Shown here one piece after another: positions 7,719 through 14,550 of a stretch of 21,041 bases of DNA. Below the pieces are notes generated by a model that saw only the letters and a list, made by a program, of their open reading frames with translations, was not told the origin of the DNA and did not search any database. Both the position numbers and the translations under genes were made by a program. Source of the DNA: CAYQMF01 sp964418595 (GTDB lineage Bacteria; Planctomycetota; UBA1135; UBA2386); the NCBI GenBank assembly GCA_964418595.1, contig CAYQMF010000122.1, positions 1-21,041 of the forward strand. The letters run 5' to 3'. Positions within the stretch are counted from its first letter, which is position 1. Each line of letters starts with the position of its first letter.

Positions 7719-8917
7719 CGCTTCTCCTCGCCTTCGGTGGGACGGAGTTCGGGTTGCTGCTGCAGCAGCTCCTGGACGAGGGGCAGCGCGTCGGGACTGC
7801 GTCGCGCGAGCGCGACGTGGCGTCGGGCGCGGGGCAGATCGCCGGAACGGGCGAGGGCCGCAGCGAAGAGGGCCTGGTTGGCGCCGTGGTCCGGCATCGA
7901 CTGCACGGCCTGTTCGAACGCTCTTGCGGCCGCGTGCGCCGCGCCCTGCGCGAGGTGCACGCGACCGAGGCCGGCGTTCGCCCGCACGTCGGCGGGCGTG
8001 GCGGCGAGCGCGGCCTCGAACTCGGCCTGGGCCGCTTCGAGGTGGTCGCTCTGCAGGAGGATCTCGCCGCGCAGGACGCGCAGCGTCGGTGCGAGGCTGG
8101 CGACCGGCCCGAGCAGATCGAGTTCGCGCATCGCCGCCGCGCTGTCGCCGGCCTGCAGCCAGGCGACGGCCATGGTGAGCGCGAGTGACGGGAACTCCGT
8201 GCGGGCACTCGGCGGCAGCGCGTTGCCCAGCGCGAGGGCGTCCTTGGGATGACGCGCCACGACCGTGCACAGCGCGTACCCGGTCGCCGCGGCGCCGTCG
8301 TCGGGTCGGATGTCCAGCGCCGCCCGGTATGCAGCAGCGGCCTCCGACCACTGACCCTTGGCGGCGAGATGCGCGCCGTGGTCGAGGTTGGCCTCGATGG
8401 CCTTGGGAAAACGGGTGGTCAACTGCGCGCGGAGCTGCGCGGCTTCCGCCTCGCGCAGCTGCGTGAGCAGCAGGCGGTGCAGGTGGATCGCCGGCCGCTC
8501 CGTGGCGGGGGCGAGGTCCATCGCGCGGCGGTACAGCTCGGCGGCCTCGTCCTGCCGCCCGCGCGCCTCGGCGATGCCGCCGAGCGTGCACATCGCCGCG
8601 ATCGAGTCGGGGTCGATGGCCTGCAGCAGCTTCGCCGCCTGCGCTGCCGTGTCGAGGTCACCCTGTGCTTGTGCGAGGCGCGCGAGCAGTTCCAGTGTCG
8701 AGCCGTCCTTGGCGTCGAACTGCACCGCCTGCTGCAGGAGGCGACGCGCCCGGTCGTGGTCGCCGGCGCCCAGGCACTGCATGGCGAGGTCCTGGTACAT
8801 GCGCGCCTTGGTGCTGCGCCACTCGCCGGCATCGAGCGGATCGCGCGGCGTGGTCGGCACCGTCGTGCAGGCGCCGACGAGGAGCGCGAGGGCGAGGATG
8901 GCGTGGTGCGACCTCAT
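7715..8917 (-). CDS. TPR-repeat lipoprotein, possible secretin pilotin
   Basis: This 400-residue protein starts MRSHHAILALALLVGAC, a signal peptide with a lipobox whose lipidated residue would be Cys17. The rest is nearly all helical TPR-type repeats from about 38 to 380, with repeated G-x2-x2-A-x2-x-Y/F-x2-A patterns (for example WSEAAAAYRAALDIRPDDG and LEAAQAEFEAALAATPADV). TPR lipoproteins such as PilF/PilW bind the secretin and help it reach or assemble in the outer membrane. The gene directly follows gspD with an ATGA overlap and has AAGGAG nine bases before its ATG. A pilotin role is therefore plausible. However, this protein is longer than classical PilF (about 250 residues), so the role is an inference. 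Confidence 0.85.
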   Translation of the reverse strand: MRSHHAILALALLVGACTTVPTTPRDPLDAGEWRSTKARMYQDLAMQCLGAGDHDRARRLLQQAVQFDAKDGSTLELLARLAQAQGDLDTAAQAAKLLQAIDPDSIAAMCTLGGIAEARGRQDEAAELYRRAMDLAPATERPAIHLHRLLLTQLREAEAAQLRAQLTTRFPKAIEANLDHGAHLAAKGQWSEAAAAYRAALDIRPDDGAAATGYALCTVVARHPKDALALGNALPPSARTEFPSLALTMAVAWLQAGDSAAAMRELDLLGPVASLAPTLRVLRGEILLQSDHLEAAQAEFEAALAATPADVRANAGLGRVHLAQGAAHAAARAFEQAVQSMPDHGANQALFAAALARSGDLPRARRHVALARRSPDALPLVQELLQQQPELRPTEGEEKR

Positions 8918-10599
8918 CGGCCCTTCTCCTTCGGCGCGGTCTTGCGCAGCAGGTTCAACGCGCTGCCGAACTCGTCGCCCGGCATGCTCGCGAGCGCCTT
9001 GGCCTCGAGCAGCTCATTGCGCAGCACGGCGGCGTCCGCCTCCGTCGGGTTCATGGTCAGCGCGTAGGCGACTGCGCCCAGCGCACCATCGAGGTCACCG
9101 CGGGCCTGCAGCGCCCGCGCGTTGGCGAGGTTGCGGCGCGCGACCACGGGCCGCAGGTACGGCGACAACGAGTCCCAGTGCGAGCGGCGTGTCGACGCGA
9201 AGCGATCCCGCATGCTCGCCGCGGCCTTGGCGGCCTCCACAGGGTCGAGGATGTGCGGCGTCAGCAGGATCACGAGCTCGCGACGCGTGATCGACTCGGA
9301 GGTGCGGCCGAACAACCAGCCGATCAGCGGGATCGATCCGAGGATCGGGATCTGGTCGCGGGCCGTGGTGACCGATTCGCCGATCAGCCCGCCCAGGATC
9401 AGCGTCTGGCCGTCGCGCATGAGGATCTCGGTCGTGATCTCGGTCGTGCTCTCCGAGGGGATCCCCGACACCGGGTCGATCACACCCGCGCTGCTCTGCG
9501 GATGGACCGCCATGCGGATCCAGCCGTCGTCGCCGACGTGCGGACGGAAGGTCAGTTGCGTGCCGGTCTCGAGGAACTGCACCGTCTCGATGCTGCTCGT
9601 CTGGTTCTGGGTGACCGTGGAGTAACCCAGGCGACCGCCCACGATGATCTGCGCCTCCTGGCCGTTGAGGGCGATCACGCGCGGGTTGCTCACGATCGAC
9701 GCGTTCGTCGTCCGCTCCAGCGCGTCGACGAAGGCGGCGACGTTGTTCTTGATGAACCCGAGCGCGAGACCCTGCGACGGCGGCGAGCCGGTGAAGCCGA
9801 ACGTCCGGCCGCTGCCGAGGAAGTCGTTGAAGCTCGTGCCGCTGGTGTCGTAGCCGCCGATGCCGGTGAGATCCGAGACCGCGCCGACGGCGTTGAAGTC
9901 GACGCCACCGAGCACGTTGAGGTCGACGCCGAGGCGGTTGTCTTCACCCAGTTCGATGCTGAGGATCGTCGCCTCGAGCAGAACCTGGGGCGGCGGTCGG
10001 TCGAGCTGGGCGATGGTGCGCGCGAGGGTCTCGACCACGGAGCGACGGTCGCGCACGACGATGGCCTGGCGGTGGCCGCTGCCCGCCGACGTGGACGACG
10101 ACGACGACGATGCTGCCGCGCCGCCTCCGCCGCCGGCCTCCGTGGTCGACAACTGCCCGTCGGGGGACATCAGCGGCTGCAGCAGTTGCCTGGCCTCCGC
10201 CGTGGTCAGGTGGTTGAGCGAGAACACCCGCGTCTCGAGCGTGTCCGCGGCCTGCGCACTGGCGCGGTGCTGGTCCAGGGTGAGCACACGGTAGAAGCCG
10301 GCTTCCTTCACGAAGGTCAGGCCCTGCGTGGCGAGGATCTGGCGCAGCGCCTCTTCCAGCGGCACGTCGAACAGGTTGATCGAGACCCTGCCTGCGCCCT
10401 GGTCGCCGACGACGAGGCTGAGCCGATGTTGCACGGCCAGCGCCTGCAGCACATTGGCGAGGCTCTCGTCGCGGACGTTGAGAGTGACCAGGGTCTCGGT
10501 ACCCTGCGCCGGTGTCGTGCGGCTGAGACCTGCCGCGCCGGCCATGGCGAGCAGGGCGACCTTGGCGCGCGCGAACGGGGGCCGACGTGGGGGCTTCAT
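8914..10599 (-). CDS. gspD: GspD/PilQ-type outer-membrane secretin
   Basis: This 561-residue protein has a signal peptide (about 1-32, hydrophobic VALLAMAGAAGL). An STN-like N0 domain (about 37-107) is followed by a single NolW-like ring domain (about 122-204) interrupted by a Gly/Ser-rich linker (156-175). The secretin barrel domain spans about 205-452 and contains ATILSIELGEDNRLGVD, TNASIVSNPRVIALNGQEAQI and the closing motif DQIPILGSIPLIGWLFG. The last 80 residues look like a TPR-type helical extension (LANARALQARGDLDGALGAV). Secretins form the multimeric outer-membrane gate. The ATG at 10599 overlaps the previous stop as ATGA, with GGAGG six bases upstream. The short N-terminal region (no clear N2/N3) and the C-terminal helical tail differ from classical GspD. 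Confidence 0.94.
   Translation of the reverse strand: MKPPRRPPFARAKVALLAMAGAAGLSRTTPAQGTETLVTLNVRDESLANVLQALAVQHRLSLVVGDQGAGRVSINLFDVPLEEALRQILATQGLTFVKEAGFYRVLTLDQHRASAQAADTLETRVFSLNHLTTAEARQLLQPLMSPDGQLSTTEAGGGGGAAASSSSSSTSAGSGHRQAIVVRDRRSVVETLARTIAQLDRPPPQVLLEATILSIELGEDNRLGVDLNVLGGVDFNAVGAVSDLTGIGGYDTSGTSFNDFLGSGRTFGFTGSPPSQGLALGFIKNNVAAFVDALERTTNASIVSNPRVIALNGQEAQIIVGGRLGYSTVTQNQTSSIETVQFLETGTQLTFRPHVGDDGWIRMAVHPQSSAGVIDPVSGIPSESTTEITTEILMRDGQTLILGGLIGESVTTARDQIPILGSIPLIGWLFGRTSESITRRELVILLTPHILDPVEAAKAAASMRDRFASTRRSHWDSLSPYLRPVVARRNLANARALQARGDLDGALGAVAYALTMNPTEADAAVLRNELLEAKALASMPGDEFGSALNLLRKTAPKEKGR
10094..10111. repeat. Trinucleotide repeat encoding a poly-Ser linker in gspD
   Basis: Five GAC triplets and one GAT are read on the coding strand as six consecutive Ser codons. 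They lie in the Gly/Ser-rich linker (residues 156-175) of the secretin's NolW-like domain. Slippage here would change linker length without shifting the frame. Confidence 0.8.
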
Positions 10600-11180
10600 C
10601 GATGACCTCCGAGGGAGGGGGGTGACAGGGGCACGGTGAGGACGCGGGACTCGTGGCGATAGACGACGTGCCGCTCGGTGATGTCGACGATCGTGTGGCC
10701 GAGCACCGCATCGCCGACGCCACACGGGCGGCCCTGCACGATGGCGATGGGGCGTGTGCCCGGACTCACCAGGATGCTGCTCGGGGTGAGCTGCGGCGCG
10801 TCGTGCTCGACGCGGATCGGCGCGATGGCGGCGGCCGGTGCGGCGGGGGCGTTGTCGGTGGGATGCCAGCGTGGCTCGTAGGGTCGACGCAGGTCGTCGA
10901 TGCGCGTGGACAACTCGGTGACGCCGGCGCGACCGATGGCTGCCGGCGTGGACGGCGCCATCTCCGCCAGCGGCGCGCTCGGCGGTGGCGATGCGGCTTC
11001 CGTTGCGGGTTGCGTGGTCGCCGGTTGGGGGACGGAGGCGGGTTTCGATCCGCCGGTCAGCAGCGGGATCCAGAGGATCACGAGGACCGGCACGAGGGCG
11101 GCGACCAGGAGCGCGCGTTTGGGCTGCCGCCGCAGCCGCGCCAACATCGCGGGCCCGGGCGCTTCGCCGGCGGCGGTCAT
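10596..11180 (-). CDS. GspB/PilP-like bitopic assembly protein
   Basis: This 194-residue protein has one membrane segment (about 21-41, KRALLVAALVPVLVILWIPL). A Pro/Ala/Thr-rich periplasmic linker (about 45-120) follows, then a small C-terminal domain (about 130-187). The C-terminal pattern ILVSPGTRPIAIVQG..GVGDAV.GHTIVDITERHVVYRH resembles the C-terminal domain of T2SS GspB and the homology-region domains of PilP/GspC. Those domains bind the secretin's N0 domain and link the inner-membrane platform to it. Its place between the PilO-like gene and gspD is exactly where pilP lies in the pilMNOPQ operon. ATGA overlap joins it to the previous gene. The domain identification is by pattern only, so no gene name is assigned. 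Confidence 0.78.
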   Translation of the reverse strand: MTAAGEAPGPAMLARLRRQPKRALLVAALVPVLVILWIPLLTGGSKPASVPQPATTQPATEAASPPPSAPLAEMAPSTPAAIGRAGVTELSTRIDDLRRPYEPRWHPTDNAPAAPAAAIAPIRVEHDAPQLTPSSILVSPGTRPIAIVQGRPCGVGDAVLGHTIVDITERHVVYRHESRVLTVPLSPPSLGGHR

Positions 11181-11698
11181 GATCCTTCGCTCCATGTACA
11201 TTCGATCGTCATCTCGCCGCGCACGCTGGAGCCGTCGGCGCCCGTCAGCAGCGACAGGTCGGTGACCCGCGTCGGCAGGGCGGCGTTCTCGAGGTTGCGC
11301 ACCGCGCTGAACAGGGCGGCGAGCGTGCCGTTGACGACGACACGGATGCGCCGGTGCGGCCGGGCGATCGCACCGTCGGGCGCCAGCGCGTCCGACCGCT
11401 CGACGACCAGGCCGTCCTTCTCGAGCTGGTCGGTCGCCGCGATCATCAGCGACGTCGCTTCGCCGACCAGGGTCAGCGAGTCCCGCAGGTCGGTGCGCCA
11501 CTGCTCGAGGCTCTGCAGGCACGCCAGCAGTTCGGGCTCACGCCGGGTCTCTTCGTCCGCGGTCTCGAAGCGGTCGTATGCGGCGAGCGAGGCTGCCCGC
11601 AGCGCGGCCAGCTCCGCGAAGTGACCTCGGCCGATCACGGCGAAGTAGCACCCGGCGATGCCGGCGAGCACGACCAGGGTCGACACGGCTCGATTCAC
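11177..11698 (-). CDS. PilO/GspM-like inner-membrane platform protein
   Basis: This 173-residue protein has an N-terminal membrane helix (about 4-22, AVSTLVVLAGIAGCYFAVIG). A helical/coiled stretch (about 28-95) leads to a ferredoxin-like C-terminal domain (about 115-170, RIRVVVNGTLAALFSAVRNLENAALP..VTDLSL). The combination of one TM helix, a coil and a beta-alpha-beta-beta domain is typical of PilO and GspM. These dimerise with PilN and connect cytoplasmic PilM to the secretin. The start is GTG at 11698, overlapping the pilN stop (GTGA). The gene is followed by a GspB/PilP-like gene with an ATGA overlap. The choice between PilO and GspM cannot be made from sequence inspection. Confidence 0.82.
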   Translation of the reverse strand: MNRAVSTLVVLAGIAGCYFAVIGRGHFAELAALRAASLAAYDRFETADEETRREPELLACLQSLEQWRTDLRDSLTLVGEATSLMIAATDQLEKDGLVVERSDALAPDGAIARPHRRIRVVVNGTLAALFSAVRNLENAALPTRVTDLSLLTGADGSSVRGEMTIECTWSEGS

Positions 11699-12261
11699 CG
11701 GCGGGTCTCCCCTCCGGTCCTGGTCTCGAGCTGGAAGCCGAAGCGGTCGTCTTCGCCGACGCGGAACGTGCGCGGACACGCGAGTTCGGGCAGGGCTCCC
11801 GTCTCGCGCAGCGCCGTCGTGTAGTCGGTGAAGTCCTCGGCCGACGGCGTCGACGCGATGAGGCGGAGCGTCGGTGCCGGGCTCGTGCCCCACGGCTCGT
11901 GCCGACACGTGAGCTCCTGGATCGCCATGCCGACAGGCTGGTCGGCGAGCAGCTCGTCGAGGACGGCGGTCATGCGCGGTGCGGCGAGCGGGGCGATCCA
12001 CGCCTCGATCTGCTGCTTCGCCGTGGCTACGCGGCGCGCGAGCTGGCGGGTCTGCTCGGCGCGTTGCTCGCCCTGGATGGCCCGCGACTCCGCCTGCGCA
12101 GACACGGTGCGGGCGAGCCGCACGCGCGTGCGCAGGATCTGGTCGGTGGCGGTCAGCGCCAGGATCAGGGGGATCAGCATGAGCAGACGCTCGCGGCGCA
12201 GGCGGGCGCGAGCCACCCGGTCGCGGTAGGCCGCGGGCAGGTAGTCGATGGTCAGGCTCAC
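11695..12261 (-). CDS. pilN: PilN-like platform protein
   Basis: This 188-residue protein starts VSLTIDYLPAAYRDRVAR, matching the short conserved N-terminal motif (INLLP-x-x-Y/R) of PilN that docks into cytoplasmic PilM. A membrane helix follows (about 25-38, LLMLIPLILALTATD), then a coiled-coil region (about 45-92) and a C-terminal periplasmic domain (about 100-180). The GTG start at 12261 overlaps the pilM stop as GTGA. With PilM upstream and a PilO-like protein downstream, it would form the inner-membrane assembly platform. The same frame stays open across pilM, but that extension has shadow-like Arg/Gly composition and is not part of the gene. Confidence 0.87.
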   Translation of the reverse strand: MSLTIDYLPAAYRDRVARARLRRERLLMLIPLILALTATDQILRTRVRLARTVSAQAESRAIQGEQRAEQTRQLARRVATAKQQIEAWIAPLAAPRMTAVLDELLADQPVGMAIQELTCRHEPWGTSPAPTLRLIASTPSAEDFTDYTTALRETGALPELACPRTFRVGEDDRFGFQLETRTGGETRR

Positions 12262-13295
12262 GATGGCAGCGCCCCGAGAGCCAGGCCCAGCGCCGTGGCG
12301 AACGACATGCGGAACGGATTGCCGGCCGTCGCCAGCGGCCCGGGCTCGACATCGCCGAACGGGTCCGCCACCTCGGCGCTGATGCCGACGCGGTTGCCGA
12401 TGTAGGGCAGGAGGCCAGGCAGCCAGGCCATCGGGCCGGCGACGCGAATCGACGTGACCGCGCGGCCCTGGAACAGGGAGCCGCAGTAGCGGATCCCGGC
12501 CGCGACGCGCTGCAGGATCCGTTCGAGCGGTTCGGCGATGGTGTCCGTCACGACATCGGCGAGCTGGTTGGAGTCGTCGAGAGTGGACACCGCAAGCTCG
12601 ATGAGCGTCGCGACGTCGATCTTCAGGCGCTTCTCGAGGACGGTCCGCAGGCGCTCCGCGCCGACGCCCACGCCCCGCAACGACACGAGCTGGCCGCCGC
12701 GCACGACGGCGATCCGCGTGCTGTCGGTTCCGAAGTCGACGAGAACGAACGAGTCGTTGGGCGATCGACGCAGCAGGGCGCGCACCTGGGCGACCGGCGC
12801 GAGATCGATGCGGGCGGGGACGAGCCCGACGCCCTCCGTGAGCGCGATCCGACGCGCGATCGCTGCGTCGTCGGCGATGCAGCAGAGGAACTCGCGCTTG
12901 CGCTCGCCCTGGTCGAGCACGTCCGTGACCGGCAGCGGACAGATCGAGAGCGCGCCGCCCGTCGCCAGCGGGGCGGTGGCCGGTCCCTGCAGGTAGCTCG
13001 CGATGTGGGCGCCGGCGTCTTCGAGTTGCTCGCCAGGTACGCGGACGTGCCTCGTCGCGACCTCGTCGAGGCTCAGCGCGACCACCGCGCTCCGGGCCCG
13101 GAACGACGCGCTGCGCAGGGCGCGTTGGCCGGCTGCGATGAGATCCGCATCGTGCTCTTCGGCCGTTGTCGAGGGCGCCACCGGATGGCTCGCCGCCGCG
13201 TGGACCCACACGCGGTCGCCCCGCCGATCGAGCTGCAGCACCTTGACGCGGCGCCGACCGAAGTCGATCGCGATGGGTGTCAGGTGACGACGCAT
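12258..13295 (-). CDS. pilM: PilM, actin-like cytoplasmic platform protein
   Basis: This 345-residue protein has the actin-like ATPase pattern of PilM. The phosphate-1 motif is IAIDFGRRRVKVLQL at about 8-22. The phosphate-2 motif is VLVDFGTDSTRIAVV at 184-198. An adenosine-type loop VAGPMAWLPGLLPYI at 285-299 replaces the common GG-x-x motif. PilM sits at the cytoplasmic face and binds the PilN N-terminus. It takes the place of the GspL cytoplasmic domain in type II systems. The ATG at 13295 has GGGAG five bases upstream. A 51-base gap with an imperfect hairpin separates it from gspG, so expression relative to the pilin gene may be reduced. Length fits the family (about 350). Confidence 0.93.
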   Translation of the reverse strand: MRRHLTPIAIDFGRRRVKVLQLDRRGDRVWVHAAASHPVAPSTTAEEHDADLIAAGQRALRSASFRARSAVVALSLDEVATRHVRVPGEQLEDAGAHIASYLQGPATAPLATGGALSICPLPVTDVLDQGERKREFLCCIADDAAIARRIALTEGVGLVPARIDLAPVAQVRALLRRSPNDSFVLVDFGTDSTRIAVVRGGQLVSLRGVGVGAERLRTVLEKRLKIDVATLIELAVSTLDDSNQLADVVTDTIAEPLERILQRVAAGIRYCGSLFQGRAVTSIRVAGPMAWLPGLLPYIGNRVGISAEVADPFGDVEPGPLATAGNPFRMSFATALGLALGALPS

Positions 13296-13306
13296 GGCAA
13301 CTCCCG

Positions 13307-13334
13307 CGAGGCGTCGGGTGGCCCGGAGCGCTCG
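13307..13334 (-). terminator. Imperfect hairpin between gspG and pilM, possible attenuator
   Basis: After the gspG stop the transcript can fold into a bulged stem of about 11 pairs with a 3-base loop (outer arms CGAG/CTCG, inner GGG/CCC). No T-run follows and the pilM ribosome site comes right after it. A partial terminator that lets pilin exceed downstream products would make sense, but this is an inference. Confidence 0.3.
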
Positions 13335-13346
13335 CCGTCGTTCAGC

Positions 13347-13853
13347 TCAGTGGTCGTACCAGTTCTTCCCCGACGGCGCCGCGCCGGTCGAGTTCGCGCG
13401 GATCTTCCCGGTCTGCGGCTGGTAGATCCAACCGGTGGAGTTGTCGGCGGCCGGGAACGCGGTGTTGTCGGCGACGACCGTGACCGTGGCCAGTCCGTTC
13501 ACCGGGTTCTCCGGCAGCTTCTCACGGATGTACGGGCCGTACGGATAGCCGGCGGTGCCGACCGCTGCCGTCGAACCGTCGAGCTTGCTCACCAGGGTCA
13601 ACTGGTTGCTGGTCTCCGTCGCGGTCGGTGCGCCGCCGGCCGCTGGGTAGCCCGGGTACTTGCCGCCGTGATTGGCACGGTAGTACTCCGCCGCGTTGCG
13701 GATGACGGCGAGATTCGTCTGCAGCGTGCTGGCCTTCGCTTCGCCACTGCTGTCGGAGAACTGCGGGATCGCGACTGCGGCCAGGATGCCGAGGATGACG
13801 ACCACCAGGAGCAGCTCGACCAACGTGAACGCGGATTCGAGGGTGTTGCGCAT
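13347..13853 (-). CDS. gspG: GspG-type major pseudopilin/pilin
   Basis: This 168-residue protein has an 8-residue leader, MRNTLESA, followed by FTLVELLLVVVILGILAAVAI, a canonical type IV pilin N-terminus with Glu at +5. The residue before the cleavage point is Ala8 rather than the usual Gly. The later part reads YGPYIREKLPENPVNG and STGWIYQPQTGKIRAN, matching the C-terminal pattern of GspG-type major pseudopilins and related environmental pilins. The ATG at 13853 is chosen. A GGAGG lies 16 bases upstream, which is too far to be ideal, and an in-frame GTG at 13877 would give a 16-residue leader. An 89-base leader with an inverted repeat precedes the gene, the largest gap in the operon. Confidence 0.92.
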   Translation of the reverse strand: MRNTLESAFTLVELLLVVVILGILAAVAIPQFSDSSGEAKASTLQTNLAVIRNAAEYYRANHGGKYPGYPAAGGAPTATETSNQLTLVSKLDGSTAAVGTAGYPYGPYIREKLPENPVNGLATVTVVADNTAFPAADNSTGWIYQPQTGKIRANSTGAAPSGKNWYDH

Positions 13854-13882
13854 TTGGGTCTGGTGCTTTCCTCCCACTTCGG

Positions 13883-13898
13883 GATCACCGTCGTGATC
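13883..13898. promoter_or_regulatory. Inverted repeat in the leader of the major pilin gene
   Basis: The sequence gatcac-cgtc-gtgatc has 6-bp perfect arms and a 4-base loop. It lies in the 89-base gap between the gspH-like stop and the gspG start, 30 bases before the ATG. It could be an operator or an RNA hairpin adjusting pilin level. No sigma-54 type element (TGGC-N7-TTGC) was found in this gap. Confidence 0.35.
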
Positions 13899-13942
13899 GG
13901 GCGGGACCGGATCGCGACTTGAGAGGAAGCGTCGTCATCGGC

Positions 13943-14479
13943 TCAAGGCGCCGTGATCGTCACGCGTCCGGTCGCCGCCTGGATCCGCACCCGCAGCCAG
14001 CTGCGGCCACGATCGATCTGGACGTAGCCCGTCGCCGTCGTGCTGCCGTCGGCCGCGAACACCACGCGATCCTCGCCGGCGAACTGCGGGTCCAGGCTCA
14101 CGTTGCCGAAGCCCGTGTCACCGCGGGTGCGCGCGACACTGAGACGCAGCGCGTCCGACTTGGTGAGGGTCGGGGACGCGAGCAGCGCCGCCTCGCTGGC
14201 GAGCGGGGTCTTGCCGTCGGCGAGCACGAAGCTCCAGCGGTTCGAACCCTTCACGAACTGGACCCCCAGCGGCACGCCGGTCTCGAGCGCGAGGGCCTGC
14301 GCGCCCAACAGGTCGGCGGCGATGGCTCGGGCGGTCGCGTCGAGGTCCCACTCCTCGGTGTCGGCCGTGCGGACGGCGACCGCGGTGAGGATGCCGAGGA
14401 TCACCACCGTCAGCAGCACGTCCAGCAGCGCGAAGCCGCTCGTCCGCGCCGTCGAGTCGGGTCCACGGCCGCGGGTCAT
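13943..14479 (-). CDS. GspH-like minor pseudopilin
   Basis: This 178-residue protein begins MTRGRGPDSTARTSG, followed by FALLDVLLTVVILGILTAVAV. Gly15/Phe16 is a good prepilin peptidase site, but the +5 residue is Asp instead of Glu. The body has the beta-rich layout of GspH/FimT-like proteins, including ATARAIAADLLGAQALALETG, a basic middle region and a final set of strands (SWLRVRIQAATGRVTITAP). The position next to gspG fits GspH, but a FimT/FimU-type pilin is equally possible, so no symbol is given. It is the first gene of the leftward operon and lies 71 bases from the divergent PilX/GspK-like gene. No clear ribosome site precedes the ATG at 14479. Confidence 0.82.
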   Translation of the reverse strand: MTRGRGPDSTARTSGFALLDVLLTVVILGILTAVAVRTADTEEWDLDATARAIAADLLGAQALALETGVPLGVQFVKGSNRWSFVLADGKTPLASEAALLASPTLTKSDALRLSVARTRGDTGFGNVSLDPQFAGEDRVVFAADGSTTATGYVQIDRGRSWLRVRIQAATGRVTITAP

Positions 14480-14522
14480 GCCAGTACATCGGCGGCGTTG
14501 GGTGTGCGCCTGAATCCAGTTG

Positions 14523-14539
14523 CGGACGGCGCCCGTCCG
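14523..14539. promoter_or_regulatory. Perfect inverted repeat in the divergent secretion/pilin intergenic region
   Basis: The sequence cggacgg-cgc-ccgtccg has 7-bp arms and a 3-base spacer. It is in the 71-base gap between the gspH-like gene (leftward) and the PilX/GspK-like gene (rightward), ending 11 bases before the latter's ATG. It could be an operator for a dimeric regulator or a 5' leader hairpin. No clear -10/-35 pair is visible in either direction. Confidence 0.4.
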
Positions 14540-14550
14540 ATCCTCCCCAG

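Noticed and set aside
6372..8591. A TPR-histidine kinase fusion of 739 codons
   Set aside because: The upstream part is a shadow frame of the TPR lipoprotein gene. The GTG at 7718 overlapping the TPR stop explains the kinase start.
11695..13209. A long PilN protein extended across pilM
   Set aside because: The extension is Arg/Gly-rich out-of-frame pilM sequence. The GTGA overlap at 12258-12261 gives a normal-length PilN.
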